Source: Myxococcales bacterium (GTDB lineage: Bacteria; Myxococcota; Polyangia; Fen-1088). From it: a stretch of DNA of 5,388 bases. Below the pieces are notes generated by a model. It had not been told where the DNA came from and did no database searches. It worked only from the letters and a program-made list of their open reading frames with translations. Shown here piece after piece: positions 1 through 5,388 of this stretch; position 1 is the stretch's first letter, and the number at the start of each line of letters is the position of its first letter. The DNA lies in NCBI GenBank assembly GCA_003159055.1, contig PMLH01000171.1, forward strand, positions 185 to 5,572. Reading direction: 5' to 3'. Position numbers and translations under genes: made by a program.

Positions 1-1282
1 GGTATACCTTCTGTGTGGCTGGGTTGTACGCCATCGCGTGCTCGCTCCTCGGGGGCGGTAAGTCCGAGGCCGGGGTCTTGTTGGTGAAGGCGGGCGTCGC
101 GGGGTCCAGCTCCCAGACCTCGTTCGACCCGGTGAGGCTGGGAGCCCCGCTCGTGGCGTCGCCACTCGAACCACTTCCCGCAAGCGCGCCCGCAACCAAT
201 TCCAGGCGACCCTTCGTGTTGTCAGAGACCAGCGACGCGTAGATGCGCGCCGCGGGAAGGCCGGCTTCGCTGCCCGAGAGGCGTTGGGTCCACGTGAAAC
301 CCGTCGGATCCAAGTCCCACAGGTCGTTTTTGTTGGCTGCCGTGTTGATGTCCGAGCCACCGAACAACACCACCTTCTTTCGGCTGCCGTCGTAGGCCAG
401 GGCATGCCCGTAGCGTACGCTGGGCTTCGTGCCCAAGGCCGTGCGATCGGTCCAGGTCCCCGATCCGGTGGGATCCCACTCCCAGACGTCCTGCTTCGCT
501 ACGGACGTCGTGGAGCTCGGGTCGACCTGCAACCCTCCAAAGAGAATGGCCCGGTTTCTCGACGCATCCCACACCAGGCCGAAGTCATGACGTGCGCTCG
601 GTCCCGTCGTGGGAGATCGAGCCACCCAGCTGTGGGCGACGGGGTCATACTCCCAGGTATCCTTCAGCGAAGTGGACACGCTGGTCCCGTCCACCGCGGA
701 GGTGTCGATGGTCCCACCCCCGAAGAGCAGGAGCTTGCCCGTGGACTTTTGGTAAACCATTCCGTGCTGGCCGCGAGCCGAAGGATGGTTTCCCGCGCCG
801 GTGCGGTCTGTCCATGCGCCACCCGTCGGATCCCATTCCCAGGTATCTTCGTAGTTGACGCCGCTGGTGGTTCGTCCGCCGAACAGGACAAATATGTTTT
901 CCGTCGAGTCATAGACCAAGGAGGCGCCGGCGCGGGCGCCGGGGGCCGTGCCAGTTCCAGTTCGATTGGTCCACTTGCCGGCGGCTGGGCTCCACTCCCA
1001 AGTTTCCTGGTTGCACTGCGGTGCTCCCCAGCCGAAAGGGCTTGGCGCCTCGCCACCAAACATCACCACCACCCCTCGCTTTTCGTCCCAGGCCACCGCC
1101 TGCAGGAAGCGCGCCTGTGGGCTGTTGCCGAGCCCGACCCTTTGCCAGGTCGCAACTTCGGAAGGGGGAACCTTTCCCAGCGCCCTCGGCTGCGCCTCGA
1201 CGGCCGGGGCCGGTGCTTGACCTCCGTCGATGCAGGTTGCAAGAAGAGGCAGTGCCACGAGAACGAGGTTCCTAGCCGTCAT
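1..1282 (-). CDS. Kelch-type beta-propeller lipoprotein (3' end outside window)
   Basis: The frame is open for 427 codons from ATG 1282 to the left edge with no stop. The N-terminus MTARNLVLVALPLLATC looks like a lipoprotein signal with acceptor Cys17; Thr at -1 is unusual and the n-region is weakly charged, so export is likely but anchoring is less certain. From about residue 58 there are regular kelch-like repeats of 53-68 residues: a hydrophobic strand ending in FGG (75-77, 134-136, 187-189, 248-250, 307-309), then WEWDP-type motifs (95-99, 148-152, 210-214, 267-271, 322-326, 390-394), then a W-T-x-R-T strand and P-x-x-R turn. Six blades are visible and a seventh begins at the edge, so one closed propeller would fit. 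Such propellers usually bind proteins or carbohydrates; no catalytic residues of galactose oxidase can be assigned. The gene overlaps the toroid gene by 11 bases and has a good Shine-Dalgarno sequence. Confidence 0.88.
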   Translation of the reverse strand, partial: MTARNLVLVALPLLATCIDGGQAPAPAVEAQPRALGKVPPSEVATWQRVGLGNSPQARFLQAVAWDEKRGVVVMFGGEAPSPFGWGAPQCNQETWEWSPAAGKWTNRTGTGTAPGARAGASLVYDSTENIFVLFGGRTTSGVNYEDTWEWDPTGGAWTDRTGAGNHPSARGQHGMVYQKSTGKLLLFGGGTIDTSAVDGTSVSTSLKDTWEYDPVAHSWVARSPTTGPSARHDFGLVWDASRNRAILFGGLQVDPSSTTSVAKQDVWEWDPTGSGTWTDRTALGTKPSVRYGHALAYDGSRKKVVLFGGSDINTAANKNDLWDLDPTGFTWTQRLSGSEAGLPAARIYASLVSDNTKGRLELVAGALAGSGSSGDATSGAPSLTGSNEVWELDPATPAFTNKTPASDLPPPRSEHAMAYNPATQKVY

Positions 1283-2354
1283 CAGTTGGCTCCTTGAGTC
1301 CACACCCCAACACACGCAGAGCATTCAGCGTGATCCACTTGCTGGGTTGCCCTGGCTGCTCGACGTCCACTTGGAATTTGCCGTTGAAGCTGTCTTCCAG
1401 AAGCCAGCGACCGTCGGGGGCACGTTTCGACTGAATCAAGACGAGCACGTCGCGCATGCGTGCGTCGCGCGTACCGAGTGAGAGCAGGACCAGAGCGATT
1501 TCGAGAGCATCTGTCTGGTACATGCGCGGAAAGCCGAAGTGAGCGAAGCCGGGCTTGGCGACTCTCTTCAAATTGTGACTTTGCTTGTAGACGTGGTGGC
1601 GCAGAAGGAACTCCACACCTGCCTCGATGGTTCGTTTGACGGCGGGCGAGCGTCGGTCGGCCGGGATCGCCGCCAGCGCCTTGAGGCCTTTGACCACGCC
1701 CATGAAACACGAATGGCGTCCGTAGCACATCTCCCAGCGGTTGTACGGCCAGTCGCGCGGAGGCGCAGCGTCGCCATCGTCGAAGCGGAGGTAACGCGTA
1801 AGCCATTCGATGCCCCGGTCCACGCGATCATCGCCGAGGTAGCCCAGTCGCAAAAGGCTCCACACCATGTTGCCGGTGAGGCACGGGATGACCTCGCTCG
1901 GAATGCCACCGCCAGCGCGCTTCGCCCGCTTCTGCGAGAAGCCGCCGCTGGTCGGCTCCTGACTGTGCCTCAGGATGAATTCGCAGGCGCGCCGAACGCG
2001 CTTGTCGTTGCCGTCGGCGCAATGCTCGGCCAACACCATGAGCTGCCAGACGGTCCCGCGGTACTTCGCCGTATAGAAAGAGTCCCGGCCGGCCCAATAG
2101 CCATCCGGTTGCTGAAGGTCCAAGATCGCGGGCACAACACCGGTTCGCATGATAGCCGCCCGCGCCCTGCGCACCTCGGGGCTGCGCTCCGAGCGCCCGA
2201 GGAGCTCGGTCAGGGCGAAAAAGCGAACCGCGGGGGTGTCTGCCCCGAGCAACCAGTCCAAGGTGGCGGCATCCGCGATTCGAGGCGAGGTCGCCAGGGC
2301 AGTGGATCGGTTCTGACCGGTCGATTGGCGTGCCGAGAAGTCCATTCTGGCCAC
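1272..2354 (-). CDS. Cytoplasmic alpha/alpha-toroid protein, prenyltransferase/squalene-cyclase-like repeats
   Basis: The product is 360 aa, has no signal peptide or membrane segment, and is built of helix pairs typical of the terpenoid cyclase/protein prenyltransferase toroid. Visible repeat signatures are LQQPDGYWAG (80-89), IPCLTGNMVWSLLRLGYL (156-173), RFDDGD followed by DWPY (190-204), CYGRHSCFMGVVKGLKAL (210-227) and APDGRWLLEDSFNG (312-325), the last resembling QW-type motifs. The class II cyclase DxDDTA motif is absent, so squalene or hopene cyclisation is not supported. Cys210, His214 and Cys216 are a possible metal or catalytic cluster, but that is speculative. Proteins of this type are usually left as prenyltransferase/squalene oxidase repeat proteins of unknown role. 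The start is GTG at 2354 or ATG at 2345; an in-frame TGA at 2399-2397 rules out a longer form, and neither start has a strong Shine-Dalgarno sequence. The stop (TAG) overlaps the next gene. The 144 bases upstream contain no clear promoter. Confidence 0.87.
   Translation of the reverse strand: MARMDFSARQSTGQNRSTALATSPRIADAATLDWLLGADTPAVRFFALTELLGRSERSPEVRRARAAIMRTGVVPAILDLQQPDGYWAGRDSFYTAKYRGTVWQLMVLAEHCADGNDKRVRRACEFILRHSQEPTSGGFSQKRAKRAGGGIPSEVIPCLTGNMVWSLLRLGYLGDDRVDRGIEWLTRYLRFDDGDAAPPRDWPYNRWEMCYGRHSCFMGVVKGLKALAAIPADRRSPAVKRTIEAGVEFLLRHHVYKQSHNLKRVAKPGFAHFGFPRMYQTDALEIALVLLSLGTRDARMRDVLVLIQSKRAPDGRWLLEDSFNGKFQVDVEQPGQPSKWITLNALRVLGCGLKEPTDDG
1290..1295 (-). promoter_or_regulatory. Shine-Dalgarno AAGGAG for the kelch gene, inside the toroid gene
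   Basis: On the minus strand AAGGAG is followed by CCAACTG and then ATG (1282), a 7-base spacing. It lies within the last codons of the toroid gene, whose TAG is 8 bases past that ATG. This arrangement fits translational coupling of the two genes. Confidence 0.75.
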
Positions 2355-2498
2355 AAGGCGCAGTCTACTCCATCGCGGCCGAGGGACGCCTCCAATTCAG
2401 CCCGCCTTCGGTCAATCGAAGTACCGACTCGACGGCAAGGCGCCACGGTGGATGAGATTGCGCTTGCGGTCGCTGGCTCGCCGGTCACGCACTAGCAA

Positions 2499-3710
2499 CT
2501 AGTTCGAGCAACCCTTGAGGATTGAAAGGTACCAAGGAGTAAGATTGTGGCACTCGCCGCACTCAAGCGCGACAAGCCATGTGCCTGTTCCATCTATGCC
2601 CGCGAAGTTCTTCCCGGTGCTCGACTTGAGCGACGACAAGTCGACCGATTGACCCGTAGGCACGTCCACTTGATAGAGCTCTGTGGCCATCGTCTCCAGG
2701 CTGGGGAAATTGCTTGCGAGGTCGGTCAGACTCTGGACGTAGTGACCGACAACAGCCTTGTTGATCGCCCCCGGAGTGAACGGGGTCCCAAGCGCATTCG
2801 TGGTCATCTTGCTCCAGTCGAGGGTGATAGTCGGCCGCCCGACGGGTACCACACTCGGGGTCAAGCTGTTCAAGTCCACGGAGTACGTGAACGGGCTGGA
2901 ATTCGGGGTCAAATTGACGGTGGTATTGCTGGATGCCGGATCGAGCTGGAACGACTGAATCATCAGGGTTCCTTGTCCGATCGCGTTTCCTGCTACTGCC
3001 TCGACGGTGTAGACATGGTTACTGATGGGGTATTGACTTGGATCGAAGAAGGGGAGGATCCGGTCGAGGGCTGCCGCGGCGTCGTTAAGCGTGAAATTGC
3101 CAAGATTGGCAGTTGTCGTGTGGCCATCAGGAGAGAACGTTAGCGGTGGCATGAAGACCGGGTCGGTCTGGGTGACCGTATCCGCATTCAGCTTGGCCTG
3201 CAATTGCGAGGGCGTCAGGTTCCACACCCACACTTGGATGGAGGTGATGTCCGTCTTGGGGTCGAGGGCTCGCCCCATGAAGTCCGCCGTCAGGCCAGAC
3301 CAGTCGAACGTCAGGTCGGTGTTCGGCGCAACTTTGGCAGGTGCAAGGGTGAGTGTGCCTGAAAAGGCATAGTTGTTGGCTTCGTTTGCGACAATCCCCG
3401 TCTGGCCGCAGGTGGGGATCCCACTACTACCACCACTGCCGCCGTTGCCAAGGCTGGCGCCGCCCCCAATGCCACCGCCGCCAATGGCCCCAAGGCCACC
3501 AATTCCAAATCCGCCGCCCCCGGTGCTGCCGACGCCATCCTCGCTTCCGCCTGTTCCAAGGGCGGTATCGTTCCCAATCGGCGGAGCTTGAACTGAACCG
3601 TCGATTCCTCCGTCACTCTTCACACCGTCGGTTCCAAGGGCAACATCCTTGCACGATCCCAGAGCTAGGCAGGACAGAGAGGTCATCAATAAGGAAAATC
3701 GCGTCTGCAT
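2499..3710 (-). CDS. Predicted lipoprotein with Gly-rich stalk, two copies of an unrecognised domain and a C-terminal CXXCH motif
   Basis: The product is 403 aa and I do not recognise its family. The N-terminus is a lipoprotein signal: Arg4, a hydrophobic stretch, then LALGSC with the acceptor Cys at 20. An Asp/Gly-rich segment (to about 50) and a very Gly-rich stalk (51-97) follow, which is common in exported lipoproteins of Myxococcota-like bacteria. The rest looks like two beta-rich domains related to each other: LTFDWSGLTADFMGRALDP at 133-151 aligns with ITLDWSKMTTNALGTPFTP at 295-313, and the flanks also correspond. The C-terminus has CGECH at 384-388 and a last Cys at 401. The ATG at 3710 is chosen because GGAGG lies 7 bases upstream and the signal peptide starts exactly there. 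A GTG at 3779 overlaps the FecR stop by 4 bases, but it would add 23 polar residues before the signal and has no clear ribosome binding site. The gene follows the FecR-like gene by 65 bases, suggesting co-transcription. The stop is TAG. Confidence 0.88.
   Translation of the reverse strand: MQTRFSLLMTSLSCLALGSCKDVALGTDGVKSDGGIDGSVQAPPIGNDTALGTGGSEDGVGSTGGGGFGIGGLGAIGGGGIGGGASLGNGGSGGSSGIPTCGQTGIVANEANNYAFSGTLTLAPAKVAPNTDLTFDWSGLTADFMGRALDPKTDITSIQVWVWNLTPSQLQAKLNADTVTQTDPVFMPPLTFSPDGHTTTANLGNFTLNDAAAALDRILPFFDPSQYPISNHVYTVEAVAGNAIGQGTLMIQSFQLDPASSNTTVNLTPNSSPFTYSVDLNSLTPSVVPVGRPTITLDWSKMTTNALGTPFTPGAINKAVVGHYVQSLTDLASNFPSLETMATELYQVDVPTGQSVDLSSLKSSTGKNFAGIDGTGTWLVALECGECHNLTPWYLSILKGCSN
3420..3560 (-). 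repeat. Gly-rich low-complexity stalk within the lipoprotein gene
   Basis: These bases encode residues 51-97 of the lipoprotein, mostly Gly with Ser, Ala, Ile and Leu (for example GSTGGGGFGIGGLGAIGGGG). It lies between the lipid-anchor region and the folded domains, so it probably acts as a flexible tether from the membrane. The plus strand shows a matching run of cca/gcc-type triplets. Confidence 0.8.
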
Positions 3711-3717
3711 GGCGAAA

Positions 3718-3722
3718 CCTCC
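3718..3722 (-). promoter_or_regulatory. Shine-Dalgarno GGAGG deciding the lipoprotein start
   Basis: On the minus strand GGAGG is followed by TTTCGCC and then ATG (3710), an ideal 7-base spacing. It supports the internal ATG over the in-frame GTG at 3779 and places the lipoprotein signal peptide exactly at the N-terminus. Confidence 0.8.
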
Positions 3723-3775
3723 ATCGAGAGACTGTTGGCACGCTGTCCTGTTAGAGCCGGCAGGATTGTGATTGT

Positions 3776-5388
3776 TCACGGATGCAGACGTTCGAGGCGC
3801 CTTCTTGCATCTTCAATATGCGTGCCTTTGTTCCCAAGCAGATAGACCTCGAAGGCTCTTCGGGCTTCCTCGACGTGCCCCAGGGCCTCCAGGCACACGG
3901 CGCGCAGGAACCGGCAGTCATCGCCGACCTTTCCACCCGATTCGATCCCCCATGCATACTCGCGCTCGGCTTGACCTAGGTCGCGCAGGACCTCACGGAA
4001 GATATTCCCGCGCAGAAGGTGAATCTCGCCCCTCCGTTCCGCCTTGGGATGGGCAATCAAGAACCGCTCGGTCTCGGTCATCGCTTCGGCGTGACGGCCG
4101 AGACGGGGCAGAAGCTCAATGATGGAAAGATCCGCCTCGGTTCGAAGCGCCCCACTTGGGAAGCGGGACCGCTGGGCCTTGAAGGCAGCCAGTGCACGCT
4201 CAGGCTCGGCCAATGAGTCGCGCCACAGGCGGGCCACCTCATACTGCGCAGTCTCGCCAACGAGTCCGCTCTGTGTCGCTTGTTCTTGATAGCAGAGGAG
4301 TGCTTCGCGCGGGCGCTTGCTGGCTGATAGCGCGCCACAATACCGGCGAGGATCAGCCACCGGCGAAGGCGCGGCTGGGCCAACGAGGGCCACTTTGGTG
4401 GCGGCTGCAACCGGCCGCGTTGCCAAGGGTGCGGCCGGCGCGGGCTGCGCGAACGGAGATGCGGCCGGCGCAGAAACGACCGAAGGAGCCGCAACTGCAG
4501 ATGCAGCCGGCGTTGGGGCCAGCGCAAACGCCGCAGGGGCAGCTGGCGGCGGCGCTGCGACCAGCGCAGCTGCCACGGACGCGGCAGCTGCCGGGGTTGC
4601 GACGACCGCAGGCGCCGCATTCGCTTCCACCACCCACGTGCCCCCGGCATTCACCGTCGCCAGTCGCCTGGTTCCGCGCGACACAGCGACCTTCCCCTCT
4701 CTGACCACAAGCTCCAAGCGCGATTGGGTTCGTGAGACTGTGAATGCGGTCCCAACGACCGTAAATTGATAAGGGCCGGCGCGAACCGCAAAACTTTGTC
4801 CTTTGGCGCGCGGGACAACGCGCAGGTCGATGCTGCCCTTCTTGAGCACGATTTCGGTGTTTGCTTTTTGCGTGTGGCCGCTGGCGATGGCCTCGGCGGA
4901 CAGGACTGCCATGGCTTGACCGTCGAGGTCGACCTGCCCTGCGGGCAATGAGCACGGCACATCTCGGAGGCGAATCGAGGCAGTCTTTGGGGAAGGAATG
5001 GAAGGCGCGTCGGTTGGCGTGGCCGCCGGCGACCATTCCTTCGCGTCTGACGAGTGTGCCGATGGCGAAGCATTGGACGAGGCTTTGGACGAGGCAGACT
5101 GCGATGCGACCTTGGCCTGGGGCTTCGACACATCAGTCGTGTGAGGGCGCAAGACCAGCACCACGACCACCACCGCCATGGCTAGGGGCACGGCCACCCT
5201 CGGAATCCGACGGGACGATCCACCATTCGTGCGAGCCGTGCTGGTCGTGCGGGCAAGGACGCGTGCGTAGGCGGCCGCCTCTCCGCGCGTCTCCTCGGTG
5301 TCCTGCACGTAGTCGCGCACCACCTTCCCCAGGCCGCCCTTCTGTTGCCGCAACGGGGTTGGCCATTGCGTATTGTCTTCGTCATTCC
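3776..5388 (-). CDS. FecR-like single-pass membrane protein with C-terminal TPR-like repeats (5' end probably outside window)
   Basis: Likely an inner-membrane signalling protein; FecR proteins act as sigma regulators or periplasmic sensors. Numbering from a possible TTG start at 5353 (525 aa): a charged cytoplasmic helix at about 7-35, basic residues RRIPR at 48-52, one membrane segment at about 53-69 (AVPLAMAVVVVVLVL), a Ser/Ala-rich spacer to about 125, and a FecR domain at about 135-245 with the typical core VVGTAFTVS (199-207) and VVREGKVAVS (216-225). An Ala/Pro-rich linker at 244-333 and TPR-like helical repeats at about 337-525 follow. The positive-inside rule puts the FecR and TPR parts in the periplasm. 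The TTG has no Shine-Dalgarno sequence, and the frame reads on without a stop to the window edge (NDEDNTQWPTP before it), so the start probably lies beyond 5388. The usual N-terminal DUF4880 anti-sigma region is not recognisable. An ECF sigma gene upstream is expected from family habit but is not seen. The stop is TGA at 3778-3776. Confidence 0.85.
   Translation of the reverse strand, partial: NDEDNTQWPTPLRQQKGGLGKVVRDYVQDTEETRGEAAAYARVLARTTSTARTNGGSSRRIPRVAVPLAMAVVVVVLVLRPHTTDVSKPQAKVASQSASSKASSNASPSAHSSDAKEWSPAATPTDAPSIPSPKTASIRLRDVPCSLPAGQVDLDGQAMAVLSAEAIASGHTQKANTEIVLKKGSIDLRVVPRAKGQSFAVRAGPYQFTVVGTAFTVSRTQSRLELVVREGKVAVSRGTRRLATVNAGGTWVVEANAAPAVVATPAAAASVAAALVAAPPPAAPAAFALAPTPAASAVAAPSVVSAPAASPFAQPAPAAPLATRPVAAATKVALVGPAAPSPVADPRRYCGALSASKRPREALLCYQEQATQSGLVGETAQYEVARLWRDSLAEPERALAAFKAQRSRFPSGALRTEADLSIIELLPRLGRHAEAMTETERFLIAHPKAERRGEIHLLRGNIFREVLRDLGQAEREYAWGIESGGKVGDDCRFLRAVCLEALGHVEEARRAFEVYLLGNKGTHIEDARRRLERLHP
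4355..4624 (-). repeat. Ala/Pro-rich low-complexity linker within the FecR-like gene
   Basis: This stretch encodes about 90 residues made almost only of Ala, Pro, Val, Ser and Thr, joining the FecR domain to the TPR-like part. The DNA is correspondingly repetitive: gcggccggcg occurs at 4431-4440 and again at 4461-4470, 30 bases apart, with a degenerate copy near 4503. It is probably a flexible or extended periplasmic spacer. This composition produces long spurious open frames on both strands here. Confidence 0.75.

Noticed and set aside
284..1297. Long plus-strand open frame (337 codons) opposite the kelch gene
   Set aside because: The translation is Arg/Gly/Pro-rich without domain features, while the minus strand shows six clear kelch repeats. 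It is an antisense shadow in GC-rich DNA.
2406..2421. Small hairpin CTTCG-loop-CGAAG between the lipoprotein and toroid genes, considered as a terminator
   Set aside because: The stem is only 5 bases with a 6-base loop and no T-tract follows on the minus strand, so it is likely chance.
1539..2495. Long plus-strand open frame (318 codons) opposite the toroid gene
   Set aside because: It has no recognisable motifs and lies antisense to a well-formed toroid protein; third-position GC bias of the real gene explains it.
2355..2498. 144-base gap before the toroid gene, searched for a promoter
   Set aside because: A TTGACC hexamer is present on the minus strand, but no acceptable -10 box lies at 16-18 bases from it. 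No promoter is called.
2490..2503. Short palindrome-like CTAGCAACTAGTT at the lipoprotein stop, considered as an attachment or operator site
   Set aside because: It is too short, occurs once, overlaps the stop codon, and no mobile-element gene is nearby.
4192..4769. Overlapping Ala/Pro/Arg-rich open frames on the plus strand and in other minus frames
   Set aside because: They come from the low-complexity linker DNA of the FecR-like gene, which is open in several frames at once.
5182..5385. Minus-strand ATG at 5385 opening a 67-codon frame at the right edge, which could look like the FecR start
   Set aside because: It is out of frame with the FecR-like protein and its translation is Arg/Pro-rich and domainless. 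The FecR frame is itself open to the edge.

Overview
The window reads as a block of four genes, all on the minus strand, from a GC-rich Gram-negative bacterium. The style fits the Myxococcota (a Polyangiales-type genome). That placement is an inference from three things: GC-rich DNA, lipoproteins with Asp/Gly-rich tails after the lipobox, and a FecR-type membrane protein with a long Ala/Pro linker and TPR-like repeats. No rRNA or marker gene is present to confirm it. Both outer genes run off the window.

In transcription order (right to left): (1) 5388-3776, a single-pass FecR-like membrane protein with a periplasmic FecR domain, an Ala/Pro linker and C-terminal TPR-like helices; its frame is still open at the right edge, so the true start is probably outside. 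(2) 3710-2499, a lipoprotein with a Gly-rich stalk, two copies of an unrecognised roughly 160-residue domain, and a CXXCH motif near its C-terminus. (3) 2354-1272, a cytoplasmic alpha/alpha-toroid protein of the prenyltransferase/squalene-cyclase-like fold, without the cyclase DxDD motif. (4) 1282 to beyond position 1, a kelch-type beta-propeller lipoprotein whose ATG lies inside the end of gene 3 (11-base overlap), with a good Shine-Dalgarno sequence.

Spacings are 65 bases between the first two genes, 144 between the second and third, and an overlap between the third and fourth. No tRNA, rRNA, CRISPR array, insertion sequence or convincing terminator was seen. Almost every base is coding. 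The long plus-strand open frames are antisense shadows of these genes.

A reasonable working model is an envelope locus: a FecR-like transmembrane regulator (such proteins usually sit beside an ECF sigma factor, which would lie just right of the window) next to two exported lipoproteins and one cytoplasmic toroid protein. The function of the set is not known from the sequence. The most unusual parts are the duplicated-domain lipoprotein with its CXXCH motif and the tight coupling of a cytoplasmic toroid to an exported kelch propeller.
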